A stretch of 35,085 nucleotides of DNA from an uncultured Bacteroidota bacterium (GTDB lineage Bacteria; Bacteroidota; Bacteroidia; Chitinophagales; Chitinophagaceae). Shown here piece after piece: positions 8,792 to 17,163 of this stretch. A program made the translations under genes and the position numbers. Where the stretch lies: contig CAINWZ010000057.1 of assembly GCA_903854725.1 (NCBI GenBank), forward strand, positions 1-35,085, in the 5' to 3' direction. The notes beneath the pieces were generated by a model, which was not told the origin of the DNA, did not search any database, and saw nothing but the letters and a program-made list of their open reading frames with translations. Position 1 is the stretch's first letter. Each line of letters begins with the position of its first letter.

Positions 8792-9436
8792 TTGTTACCT
8801 GCCACACCAAATATCCTTTTAGGGGAGCCGCTCATCGAACTTACTACCCTACCTAGTACCAATATTTATGCCATGGAGCAATTGCACCAAGGTTTGGCCT
8901 CATCTGGCAGTTGTTATACTGCTGATTTTCAAACTGCTGGAAAGGGCCAACATGGTAGGGTTTGGGAAAGCGAAAAAGGGGTAAACCTGCTTTGTTCCTA
9001 TGTTTTGGAGCTAAAGCAGTTAAAAAACGATAAAAATTGGACTCCAGAAGACCAAATAGGGTTTTCTGCGGCTATTGCTTTGGGGGCTAGAGCCTTTTTT
9101 GCAGGTTTTGCAGGGGAGGAAACCAGCATAAAAAAGCCCAATGATATCTATTGGCGTGACAGAAAGGCAGGGGGTATTTTGATTGAAAATGTAGTTCGGG
9201 GTATGGAATGGACCTGGTCGGTGGTAGGGATAGGTATGAATATCAATCAAAGTTCTTTTTCATCCGCAGCGGGGAATCCTATTTCTTTGCAACAAATAAC
9301 CCAACAAAATTGGGACTTAAAGAAAATGCAATCTCATTTAAACAACGCTTTAAAAAAAGAGATACAGCAATGGCTGATGGTGGGAGCGGAAAAAACAATG
9401 CAAAAATTTAATGCCTTTTGCATTGAGGTAAAATAG
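8792..9436 (+). CDS. birA: biotin--[acetyl-CoA-carboxylase] ligase
   Basis: This 214-residue protein carries only the biotin protein ligase catalytic domain. The family motifs are PSTN (residues 21-24), the adenylate-binding loop AGKGQHGR (49-56), KKPNDIYW (114-121, with the K-x-P-N-D signature) and KAGGILIE (125-132). The N-terminal DNA-binding domain of E. coli BirA is absent, so this should be a group I ligase without repressor function. The start is a TTG at 8792, which is needed to include the strand before the PSTN motif; the first ATG (8872) would delete it. It biotinylates acyl-CoA carboxylase carrier proteins. selD follows 46 nt later. Confidence 0.88.
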   Translation: MLPATPNILLGEPLIELTTLPSTNIYAMEQLHQGLASSGSCYTADFQTAGKGQHGRVWESEKGVNLLCSYVLELKQLKNDKNWTPEDQIGFSAAIALGARAFFAGFAGEETSIKKPNDIYWRDRKAGGILIENVVRGMEWTWSVVGIGMNINQSSFSSAAGNPISLQQITQQNWDLKKMQSHLNNALKKEIQQWLMVGAEKTMQKFNAFCIEVK

Positions 9437-9482
9437 CATTATAAATATTTGAAAAAATAATATTAAAAAGTAAAAATTTAAA

Positions 9483-10532
9483 ATGAGAATTAAATTAACA
9501 GAACATTCCAAAGGGGGCGGATGTGGTTGCAAAATTTCCCCCGCCATACTTTCAGAAATATTAGCCGCGCATAATGTAGGTGCTAAAACCAATGTAAAAA
9601 ATTTATTAGTAGGTAATGATAGTAGAGACGATGCAGCAGTTTATCAAATAGATGAAAAAACGGCGATGATAAGTACGACCGATTTTTTTATGCCCATCGT
9701 AGACGATGCATTTTCTTTTGGACAAATTGCAGCAGCCAACGCAATAAGCGATGTGTATGCGATGGGAGGTAAACCCATTTTTGCATTAGCCGTATTGGGC
9801 TGGCCCTTAGCTACACTTCCAGCAAGCGAAGCTGCGAAAGTAATGGAGGGTGCACGCAAAACTTGTACTGAAGCAGGCATTGTTATTGCTGGTGGACATA
9901 GTATAGATAGTCAAGATCCCATTTTTGGATTAGTAGTAAATGGTTTAGTGGATATTGAAAATTTAAAAAGAAATGATACTGCCAAAGAAGGTGATGTATT
10001 AATTTTAACCAAGCCATTAGGGGTGGGTATTATGGCCACTGCACAAAAAAGAGCAGTATTGACAGATGAAGATTTAAGTTTTTTAGTAAATCAATTAACT
10101 ACCATAAACAAAGCAGGTGCTGCCTTAGGAAAAATAAAAGAAGTGCATGCGATGACCGATGTAACAGGATTTGGATTACTTGGACATTTAACAGAAATGA
10201 TGGAAGGCAGTAATTTATCGGCATCAATTGATTATAATAAGTTACCCATTATACCAGCCGTTAGAAATTATATTGCACAAAAAACAATACCTGGTGCTAC
10301 TGTACGCAATTGGAGCTCTTGCAGTGCTGGTGTGGTTTTGGGCCCTGGAGTAGATGAAGTAGAAGCCAAGTTATTATTACCCGATCCGCAAACCAATGGA
10401 GGTTTGTTAATTGCAGTAGCCCCTAGCGCATTAAAAGAAGTGCAAACTATTTTACAAGAAATGGGTATTGAATATTTCAATCCTATTGGCGAATGCACTA
10501 CTGCGAAAGAAAAAAGAATTTACATCAATTAG
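9483..10532 (+). CDS. selD: selenide, water dikinase (selenophosphate synthetase)
   Basis: This is a 349-residue SelD. The flexible N-terminal loop G-G-G-C14-G-C-K17 matches the catalytic Cys-Gly-Cys-Lys loop of the family; the catalytic position is Cys, not selenocysteine. The core GNDSRDDAAVY, STTDFFMPIVDD, ANAISDVYAMGG and GGHSI motifs bind ATP and metals, and DVTGFGLLGHL and the DPQTNGGLL segment complete the AIRS-like fold. It makes selenophosphate for selenocysteine-tRNA synthesis and/or 2-selenouridine in tRNA. No SelA, SelB, tRNA-Sec or MnmH is visible in the window. Co-transcription with birA is likely; no functional link to biotin is known. Confidence 0.96.
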   Translation: MRIKLTEHSKGGGCGCKISPAILSEILAAHNVGAKTNVKNLLVGNDSRDDAAVYQIDEKTAMISTTDFFMPIVDDAFSFGQIAAANAISDVYAMGGKPIFALAVLGWPLATLPASEAAKVMEGARKTCTEAGIVIAGGHSIDSQDPIFGLVVNGLVDIENLKRNDTAKEGDVLILTKPLGVGIMATAQKRAVLTDEDLSFLVNQLTTINKAGAALGKIKEVHAMTDVTGFGLLGHLTEMMEGSNLSASIDYNKLPIIPAVRNYIAQKTIPGATVRNWSSCSAGVVLGPGVDEVEAKLLLPDPQTNGGLLIAVAPSALKEVQTILQEMGIEYFNPIGECTTAKEKRIYIN

Positions 10533-10560
10533 AAAAATTAAAAACAAAAAATAAAAACAC

Positions 10561-11004
10561 TTATTCAAAAATAAGATGCCCTTTATTTTTAATTTGATCT
10601 GGTGTTAATTCGGCAACCAACTGAACACCTTTAATGCCGCGGACCGTTTGTAAAATGTCATTTACTTTTTCATCTTCTATCCACTCCCCTCTTATCCACC
10701 AAATAAAATCCATGTGTTTTAATTCGGGTAATAAATATTCACCATCAAATTGATTGTGGTACACAAAATGTTGAATAGAAGTATTGGGTTCATTGCCCTC
10801 GTACATAGAAAAATAGTAGGTTCTATTTTTTCGCTTTAAGGCAATTTCATGATTGGGATTGAATCTAAATTCAAAACCCATGTATTGATTGAGTAAAATA
10901 CAAAATTGATAATTTTTAATAGGAGCTGTAATACCTAAAATACGAGAGCCTTCAAAATCACTTTCGTTAATGGCATCTTGATCTAAAATTAGTTTACTAC
11001 TCAC
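10561..11004 (-). CDS. IPExxxVDY family protein
   Basis: This 147-residue soluble protein fits the Bacteroidota IPExxxVDY family. It has an N-terminal LILD strand, the segment ILLNQYMGFEFRF, and the family signature here as LLPELKHMDFIWWIRG (L-P-E-x3-x-D-F). The family is of unknown function, although its members often sit near acyl carrier or cell-division genes. The proposed start is GTG at 11004. It is convergent with selD (28-nt gap, no hairpin) and lies downstream of the M28 peptidase with an 84-nt gap. Confidence 0.7.
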   Translation of the reverse strand: MSSKLILDQDAINESDFEGSRILGITAPIKNYQFCILLNQYMGFEFRFNPNHEIALKRKNRTYYFSMYEGNEPNTSIQHFVYHNQFDGEYLLPELKHMDFIWWIRGEWIEDEKVNDILQTVRGIKGVQLVAELTPDQIKNKGHLIFE

Positions 11005-11088
11005 TTAAAAAATTTATACTCTTAAATATATTATCTAGTCAACTGTAATTAATAAAATTAGTGCCCTTGTGCAAATTACAATACTTCT

Positions 11089-12714
11089 CTAAAATTGAAT
11101 ATCAATTTTAATTTCCTCAGTTCCTCTTTTATAGACAAGCACCGTTTTATCTCCTTTTTTAAATTTAGAAAGCGCTTGCATATAACTCATTACATCCACT
11201 AACTTATAATCGCCCACTTGCAATAATACATCGCCTCCTTTTAATCCAATCTTTTCCCCCAGCTTACCTTGACTAGTGCCTTCAATTCTAACGCCTGTAC
11301 CCGTAAATGCATAATCAGGCATGACCCCTAAACTTACTGTAAACTTAGTGCTACGGCCCATTGCCGCTTCTCTCGTTTTAAGAAAATCTAACTTTCCTGC
11401 TGCATCGGTTGTTTTAATGATAGATTGAACCCAACGTATAATTTGGCTCTCTCCTACATAATTAATTTTATCCCAATCGTCGGTTGCTTTATGATAATCG
11501 CTATGACTTCCTGTAAACATAAATAAAACTGGCATGTCTTTTCTGTAAAAGCTAGCATGATCACTTGGGCCAGAACCTGCACTATCATAATGAGTCATTA
11601 AAGTAGTAGGAGTGTTTGCTAAAATAGTAGCCCATTTACTAGAAGTACCAAAACCGCCCACTGTTAATTTACGGGCAGTATCATAACGTCCCACCATATC
11701 CATATTAATCATATAATTATAATTACCTGCATAGGTTGGATGCTCTAACCAATATTTACTTCCAAATAAGCCAAGTTCTTCGCCAGAAAAATGCAAAATT
11801 AAATAGTTATTATTTTTAGGCGATTTTTTGCTTAATGCTTTAGCAAGTTCAATTAATGCAGCCGTTCCACTTGCATTATCATCTGCGCCATTTCTAATAT
11901 TATTATTAATATCAAGTGCATTATGGTCTTCGTTATAGCCTAAATGATCTAGATGTGCTCCTAAAATAACAGTAGTAGCCGCATGGTTATCAATGAAGGC
12001 AGCAACATTATGAGCAGTTCTAGATGCGTGCTCAAACTCAATACTAGCTTCAATTTCATAGGTACTTAATTCATCGCTAAAATATTTTGTAAATCCTGAT
12101 TTGGTAAAATAAACAACTGGTAAAGATAAAGTCTTAGCGGTATCAAATTTATAATATTGAATATTATCAACGAGTGTTCCACTATTATGTAAAAATAAAG
12201 CAGCGCCCCCTTTTTGTTTTGTTTCTTTGGCAGCAGTCACCAACCATTCGTTCATATCAAAGTGCGGGTTACTTGCATTTTCTTCCAACACTTCATTGAC
12301 ATCTTTGAACCAAATTTGTTTAGCTTCATTTAAAGAAACGGAAGCCATCGATTTTATAGTACCTGTTCCACTATTTGAAATAGGAAAAAAAGCAGAATCC
12401 AATTGGAGTAATTGTTTATTTACTTTTATAAAAGATCCTTGCGTTAATCTTTTACCTTCATCAATCGGAAAGCTTTGAATAAAACCATTGTTTCCCATGG
12501 GTTGTATACCCGAATTTTGATATTGCGCTATTATATAGTCAACTGCTTTTTGTTCTCCTACACTTCCTGCTCTTCTGCCTTCTAATTCGTCACTTGCTAG
12601 CAATTGAATGTGGTTTTGTAGATTTTGAATGAGTATTTTGTCAGCTCTCTTGAGGTGTTGAGCTACTACTAAAAAAGGAGACATGGCCACAAGCAAAAAG
12701 ACGATTCTGCGCAT
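11089..12714 (-). CDS. exported M28 family metallopeptidase with C-terminal PDZ domain
   Basis: This is a 541-residue secreted protein. A Sec signal peptide spans about residues 1-18 (MRRIVFLLVAMSPFLVVAQ). The peptidase has the M28 di-zinc set: LGAHLDHLG (His-x-Asp), NGADDNASGTAALIELA (metal-bridging Asp), HFSGEELGLFGS (general base and ligand Glu), NMDMVGRYD, and the final His in HSDYHKATDDWDKI. An insertion before the catalytic core resembles a PA-type domain. The last roughly 90 residues form a PDZ domain (GVRIEGTSQGKLGEKIGLKG). Such enzymes are aminopeptidases acting in the periplasm or outside the cell. The ATG at 12714 has a good -7 box upstream. Confidence 0.9.
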   Translation of the reverse strand: MRRIVFLLVAMSPFLVVAQHLKRADKILIQNLQNHIQLLASDELEGRRAGSVGEQKAVDYIIAQYQNSGIQPMGNNGFIQSFPIDEGKRLTQGSFIKVNKQLLQLDSAFFPISNSGTGTIKSMASVSLNEAKQIWFKDVNEVLEENASNPHFDMNEWLVTAAKETKQKGGAALFLHNSGTLVDNIQYYKFDTAKTLSLPVVYFTKSGFTKYFSDELSTYEIEASIEFEHASRTAHNVAAFIDNHAATTVILGAHLDHLGYNEDHNALDINNNIRNGADDNASGTAALIELAKALSKKSPKNNNYLILHFSGEELGLFGSKYWLEHPTYAGNYNYMINMDMVGRYDTARKLTVGGFGTSSKWATILANTPTTLMTHYDSAGSGPSDHASFYRKDMPVLFMFTGSHSDYHKATDDWDKINYVGESQIIRWVQSIIKTTDAAGKLDFLKTREAAMGRSTKFTVSLGVMPDYAFTGTGVRIEGTSQGKLGEKIGLKGGDVLLQVGDYKLVDVMSYMQALSKFKKGDKTVLVYKRGTEEIKIDIQF

Positions 12715-12732
12715 AAGATTCTATTTAAGCCA

Positions 12733-12740
12733 CAAAGGTA
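12733..12740 (-). promoter_or_regulatory. -7 promoter box for the M28 peptidase gene
   Basis: TACCTTTG on the minus strand is an exact TAnnTTTG match, 18 nt upstream of the ATG at 12714. A TTTG lies further upstream (12755-12758 complement) but at too short a spacing to be a normal -33. Confidence 0.55.
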
Positions 12741-12782
12741 AATAAAGCAATGACCAAAAGTGTCAGCTCTCTAAAATTACCT

Positions 12783-12796
12783 ATGATTTTTATCAT
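12783..12796. promoter_or_regulatory. inverted repeat upstream of feoB (possible metal-regulator operator)
   Basis: ATGAT-TTTT-ATCAT is a perfect 5-bp inverted repeat in the divergent region between the M28 peptidase gene and feoB. The half-sites resemble the inner part of Fur-type boxes, but the 4-nt spacer does not match the canonical arrangement, so this is only suggestive. Confidence 0.25.
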
Positions 12797-12850
12797 TCAT
12801 AACTAGGTGCTCAATTTCTTATTTCGTAAGCAGGACCCAACCATAAAACC

Positions 12851-12858
12851 TAGCTTTG
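12851..12858 (+). promoter_or_regulatory. -7 promoter box for feoB
   Basis: TAGCTTTG exactly fits TAnnTTTG and ends 7 nt before the ATG at 12866, leaving little or no leader. Confidence 0.5.
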
Positions 12859-12865
12859 CGACCAC

Positions 12866-14998
12866 ATGAAAGCCGGTTTACATATTGCCTTAGTGGGTAA
12901 CCCCAATAGTGGAAAAAGTTCTCTTTTCAATGCGCTTACTGGTATGCATCAAAAAGTAGGCAACTTCCCTGGCGTAACAGTAGATAAGAAAACGGGGCAA
13001 TTGACATTGGCTGGTCAAGAAACCACACTCATTGATTTACCCGGCACCTATAGCTTTTACCCCAAGAGAGAAGATGAATGGGTGGCTTATAAAGTATTAA
13101 TGGGCGTAGATACAGATTTAAAAACCGATCTCATATTACTTATTGCCGATGCAAGTAATTTAAAAAGAAACTTACTTTTTTGTAGTCAAATCATAGATTT
13201 AAAAATTCCGGTTGTTTTAGCATTAACCATGAATGACTTGGCTGCTAAAAAAGGAATTAAAATTGATATTGAAGGATTACAAGAAGACTTAGGTATTCCA
13301 GTAGTTGCTGTAGATGCCAGAAAAAATAAAGGACTAACTGAATTAAAAACAGCGTTGGTTAACATTATACAAACGCCTCGATCAAAAAACCAGGAAAGTT
13401 TTATTGATAATAAAAAGCTGGCACCTAATGCGATTGATGCCTTTAGAAAATTGTATCCAACTAATAGTGATTATGCAGCGCTGCATTATTTAATGCATCA
13501 CGAAGCATTCCCTTTAGAAACAGAAATGCAATCGCAAATTGAGCAAATTGAAATTGATAACGATTTTAATCATACTAAAACGCAGGCGCAAGAAATATTG
13601 CAACGCTATAGTCATATTCAAGAAATAATGAAAAGCAGAGTGGTAGCACCCGACCCTACTGCTAAGAAAAAAAGATCAGAAAAATTAGATACAATATTTT
13701 TACATCGTGTGGGTGGTTATGCCATTTTACTTTCTGTTTTATTTGTTTTATTTCAATCGGTATTTTGGATGGCTAAATTTCCGATGGATGGTATTGAATG
13801 GATATTTACCCATTTAACAACTTATTTAAATTCAGTGTTGCCCAATGTTTGGTGGGAAGATTTACTAGTTAATGGATTGGTAGCGGGTATTGGCGGCATA
13901 GTAGTTTTTGTGCCGCAAATCATGATATTGTTTGGGCTGATTACTTTATTAGAAGATACAGGATACATGGCGCGTATTAGTTTTTTAAGTGATAAATTAA
14001 TGCGCAAAGTAGGATTGAATGGAAAGAGTGTGATGCCAATGATAAGTGGCTTTGCTTGTGCTGTGCCAGCCATCATGAGTGCTAGAAATATTGAAAATAA
14101 AAAAGAGCGGTTACTAACTATAATGGTAACCCCATTCATGAGTTGTAGCGCAAGATTACCCGTATATACTATATTAATTTCTTTAGTAATTGACGATAAG
14201 ATGTATTTTGGTTTTTTAAGTCTGCAAGGCTTGGTGATGATGGGATTATATCTAATGGGCATTATAATGGCTTTGCTAGCAAGTATGGTATTGAAATGGT
14301 TTATAAATATAAAAGAGAAAAGTTATTTTATTTTAGAACTACCAGTATATCGCGCTCCTCGTTGGAAAAATGTGGGCACTACCATGATACAGAAAGCAGG
14401 CATCTTTGTAAGAGATGCAGGCAAGGTTATTATCGTGATAAGTTTATTATTATGGTTTTTAAGTAGCTATGGCCCCAGTGAACCCATGCAAAAAGTAGAA
14501 GCGCATTATGCACAACAAAAATTATTATTAAAAAATACAGGCGATGCAGCAGGTACAGCTACAGCAAAGCAAATTGAAAAAGAGTATCATACAGAAAAAC
14601 TAGAAAATTCATACGCGGGTATGATAGGAAAAAAATTAGAACCTGTTATTTCACCATTGGGATTTGATTGGAAAATTGGCATTGCATTGGTAACCTCATT
14701 TGCTGCAAGAGAAGTTTTCGTGGGCACCATGGCTACTTTATATAGTGTAGAAGAATCGGACAATAGTTCACTAAGAGAAAAATTAAAATCGGCTGTAAGA
14801 CCTGATGGCACACCAGTATATAGTTTAGCAGCCGCCTTATCATTAATGATATTCTACGTTTTAGCCATGCAATGCATGAGCACACTCGCTGTGGTTAAAC
14901 GTGAAACACAAAGCTGGAAATGGCCCACCATACAATTCTTTATGATGACAGGTCTTGCCTATTTCATGAGCTGGGTAGTGTATGTGGTAGTGAAGTAA
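12866..14998 (+). CDS. feoB: ferrous iron transporter FeoB
   Basis: This is a 710-residue inner-membrane Fe(II) transporter. An N-terminal G domain (about residues 1-165) has G1 GNPNSGKS, switch II DLPGTYSF and G4 TMNDL. It is followed by a helical GDI-like spacer and then about eight to ten membrane helices with the two Gate motifs (GFACAVPAIMSAR, FMSCSARLPVY, and the second gate after about residue 500). Length is normal for the family. It starts directly at the G domain, so no FeoA is fused, and no feoA is adjacent. FeoB brings in ferrous iron under low-oxygen or iron-limited conditions. Confidence 0.96.
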   Translation: MKAGLHIALVGNPNSGKSSLFNALTGMHQKVGNFPGVTVDKKTGQLTLAGQETTLIDLPGTYSFYPKREDEWVAYKVLMGVDTDLKTDLILLIADASNLKRNLLFCSQIIDLKIPVVLALTMNDLAAKKGIKIDIEGLQEDLGIPVVAVDARKNKGLTELKTALVNIIQTPRSKNQESFIDNKKLAPNAIDAFRKLYPTNSDYAALHYLMHHEAFPLETEMQSQIEQIEIDNDFNHTKTQAQEILQRYSHIQEIMKSRVVAPDPTAKKKRSEKLDTIFLHRVGGYAILLSVLFVLFQSVFWMAKFPMDGIEWIFTHLTTYLNSVLPNVWWEDLLVNGLVAGIGGIVVFVPQIMILFGLITLLEDTGYMARISFLSDKLMRKVGLNGKSVMPMISGFACAVPAIMSARNIENKKERLLTIMVTPFMSCSARLPVYTILISLVIDDKMYFGFLSLQGLVMMGLYLMGIIMALLASMVLKWFINIKEKSYFILELPVYRAPRWKNVGTTMIQKAGIFVRDAGKVIIVISLLLWFLSSYGPSEPMQKVEAHYAQQKLLLKNTGDAAGTATAKQIEKEYHTEKLENSYAGMIGKKLEPVISPLGFDWKIGIALVTSFAAREVFVGTMATLYSVEESDNSSLREKLKSAVRPDGTPVYSLAAALSLMIFYVLAMQCMSTLAVVKRETQSWKWPTIQFFMMTGLAYFMSWVVYVVVK

Positions 14999-15020
14999 AA
15001 AGAAAAAATCAAATGGTAAC

Positions 15021-15779
15021 TTATCTATTTTTTACTTCCTCAAAGGCTTCATCATAATCGGCGCGAATAGTGCCCATTACGCGATCCCAGAATAGAAAGT
15101 ATAAGCCATAATTTCCTTTGAAGTATTTATGATGCTGGTTATGGTTTACAGAAGTATTAATCCATTTGCCAAACCTACTTTTACTAAATCCTTTTGGATA
15201 TAATTCCCAGCCCAAATGGCCATAAATATTATATAAAATGGATAGTAAAAAGAAAATCGCAATATGTGATTTGTGAATAGGAATAGTAAATAAAAACACT
15301 ACAAAAATACCCACTTCAACAATCGATTCTAATGGATGAAATGCATAAGCAGCCCAAGGAGAAGGGTTGGTAGATTTGTGATGCACTAAATGCATGATAT
15401 TAAATAAACTTTTATGATGCATGATTCTGTGTGTCCAATAGAAATAAGTATCGTGCATAATAAACATAATAGGGAAAGCTAAAAAATAATAAACCTGGCC
15501 ATAATCACTTATGTTTTCATACAAAGTAGTGTGAGGACTTACTGCAGGATTTACAATAAAAAAAAGAGGTATTAACGCGAAAATAAAAATAGTAATAGTG
15601 CTATAGAATATTTCACGCAAATAATCGGTGTATTTAGGAAAAAGTGATTGTATTTTTTGTTTTAAAATTTTATTTTTCAAAATAATATAAAATAATAAAA
15701 AAACACTGCCGGCAATTAGATAATACCTGCCAGCTACTCTTTCTAAAAAAAATAAATATTTATCCAATTGAATGTTCAT
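15021..15779 (-). CDS. sterol desaturase / fatty acid hydroxylase family membrane protein
   Basis: This is a 252-residue protein with about four membrane helices. It carries the di-iron histidine clusters of the fatty acid hydroxylase superfamily: HDTYFYWTHRIMHH, HLVHHKS, a lone His in AFHPLES, and NHNQHHKYFKGNYG near the C-terminus, with YGLYFLFWDRVMGT as the usual terminal signature. These non-heme di-iron enzymes hydroxylate or desaturate lipid substrates such as sterols, carotenoids or fatty acids. The actual substrate cannot be read from sequence. It is convergent with feoB (22 nt between stops). The start is ATG at 15779. Confidence 0.88.
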   Translation of the reverse strand: MNIQLDKYLFFLERVAGRYYLIAGSVFLLFYIILKNKILKQKIQSLFPKYTDYLREIFYSTITIFIFALIPLFFIVNPAVSPHTTLYENISDYGQVYYFLAFPIMFIMHDTYFYWTHRIMHHKSLFNIMHLVHHKSTNPSPWAAYAFHPLESIVEVGIFVVFLFTIPIHKSHIAIFFLLSILYNIYGHLGWELYPKGFSKSRFGKWINTSVNHNQHHKYFKGNYGLYFLFWDRVMGTIRADYDEAFEEVKNR

Positions 15780-15834
15780 AATAGTAGGCGAAGATAATGA
15801 AAAATGAAATTGACTTATATAGAAGTGTATTATA

Positions 15835-16530
15835 TTATTTTACAACTGATGTAATTTCAGATTTTAACAACAAAATATCTTCCTTGATACGATTTATTTC
15901 AACCAATAAAGTGCCATTATACACTCCGCGAATACGTCGATATTGATCTATTAAAATGAAATTTTCAGTATGTAAAAATTCATTGCCCGATTGATAATAT
16001 CCAACGGTATCGCCAGCAAAATATTGTTGTTTTGCTAAACCATATATCTCTTTTTTATTACCAGTAAGTAAGTGCCATTTTGTTGCATCAACCTTGTTGT
16101 CCAAGGCATATTTATGTAACACTTTTACATCGTCTGTTTCAGGGGTTACCGAATGGGAAAGCAATAAAATAGAAGTATCATTTTTAAACGCCTCTTGCAA
16201 CAAGTACATATTATTTGTCATTTTGGGACAAATATTACGACACTTGGTAAAAAAGAAATTAGCAACATATATTTTACCATTCACTAGGTTTTCGTCAACC
16301 ACCCTACCATTTTGATCTAAAAAGGAAAAAGAGGGTATGGTATGAATATTATTATAACTACTATCGGTTTGGTTAATCCATTCCGGTGTCCAATCAGGTT
16401 GATTGAAAAAAGGAAGTGTCACTAAAGAATCTGAGACCTGAATTACATTTTTATTACTTGCGCTATTACAAGCGCAAAAAAATAATGCGCAGCCAATAAA
16501 AAAATAAAAAAAAGTAGTATGGGGTTTCAT
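15835..16530 (-). CDS. SCO family copper-chaperone-like lipoprotein
   Basis: This is a 231-residue thioredoxin-fold protein. The N-terminus is a lipoprotein signal with a lipobox ending at Cys21. The copper-binding set of Sco1/SenC is present: C97-x-x-x-C101-P (TKCRNICP) and a distal His187 in EFLHTENF. Sco proteins deliver or reduce copper at the CuA site of cytochrome oxidase in the periplasm. It is the last gene of a three-gene run; its ATG directly follows the TAA of the MORN-variant gene with no spacer, so translation is probably coupled. Heme A synthase elsewhere in the window fits an aa3-type oxidase. The Sco fold is secure, but its specific client is an inference. Confidence 0.9.
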   Translation of the reverse strand: MKPHTTFFYFFIGCALFFCACNSASNKNVIQVSDSLVTLPFFNQPDWTPEWINQTDSSYNNIHTIPSFSFLDQNGRVVDENLVNGKIYVANFFFTKCRNICPKMTNNMYLLQEAFKNDTSILLLSHSVTPETDDVKVLHKYALDNKVDATKWHLLTGNKKEIYGLAKQQYFAGDTVGYYQSGNEFLHTENFILIDQYRRIRGVYNGTLLVEINRIKEDILLLKSEITSVVK

Positions 16531-17163
16531 TTATTTAATTTTAAAATCAATAGAATCCTGTGGGGTCATACACAATTTCAAGCCAATCAAACCAAATCTT
16601 CTACCTTGCTTTACCACATAATTTGCGCGTATAATTCCATTTTCCCACCACATTTTTTGACTCCCATTTTCATATCCCATTTCATAATGAAATGCCTTAT
16701 AGGCCTGGCCGTTACGATACCATTCATTAGCAACTCCCTGCAGTTCGCCCTCCATAAAATTAAATTCAAATTTAGGTTGTCCATCTTCCCAAAAACCAAT
16801 ATGCTTCCCTACTTTTTTTCCTAAATGATAGGTTCTATATTCTGCTAACTGATTATTTGGATACCATTTTTTAAATACTCCTTCCTCTACACCATCTAAG
16901 TAGCTTCCCACAAATAAAGAATCGCCATTTGTGAAAAGATCAAAACAGTACCCACTATATTTTATATTTTGATAATAAAGCGTGTCTTGATGAAAAGATA
17001 AAAAACGATCCTTACTGTTTACATATTTATTGGGTAAAAGCATTGCAGAATGTAGCGTATCCTTCCCAACAGAAACATCAACTGCTTGCACTGGTTCTTT
17101 TGTATGGCATGCTTGCATAAACAAACCAGCCACAATACAGGTATAATAAAAAATGACTTTCAT
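16531..17163 (-). CDS. MORN-variant repeat (YwqK-like) lipoprotein
   Basis: This is a 210-residue protein with a lipoprotein signal (Cys19 in FMQAC). The body is built of about five repeats of the YwqK/MORN-variant type, each with a G-x-W/F-x-x-W-x-x-x-G-Q core: GVFKKWYPNNQL, GKHIGFWEDGQP, GVANEWYRNGQA, GSQKMWWENGII, and a degenerate last copy. Such repeats form extended beta-hairpin solenoids. Databases often call this family a toxin-antitoxin component, but there is no toxin here, so that name should not be taken literally. It is located between YHYH and SCO with zero intergenic bases on both sides, so it is best seen as a partner in that surface operon. Confidence 0.82.
   Translation of the reverse strand: MKVIFYYTCIVAGLFMQACHTKEPVQAVDVSVGKDTLHSAMLLPNKYVNSKDRFLSFHQDTLYYQNIKYSGYCFDLFTNGDSLFVGSYLDGVEEGVFKKWYPNNQLAEYRTYHLGKKVGKHIGFWEDGQPKFEFNFMEGELQGVANEWYRNGQAYKAFHYEMGYENGSQKMWWENGIIRANYVVKQGRRFGLIGLKLCMTPQDSIDFKIK

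Noticed and set aside
13822..14262. 146-codon open frame on the minus strand inside feoB
   Set aside because: It is antisense to the conserved Gate region of feoB; composition and lack of motifs suggest a shadow frame.
14992..15038. GAAGTAAAAA / TTTTTACTTC inverted repeat as a bidirectional terminator of feoB and the desaturase gene
   Set aside because: The stem is AT-rich, overlaps both stop regions and would need a 27-nt loop, so a stable hairpin is unlikely.
16531..17163. toxin-antitoxin role for the YwqK/MORN-variant protein
   Set aside because: There is no toxin-like partner gene, and the protein is an exported lipoprotein in an operon with SCO and YHYH genes.
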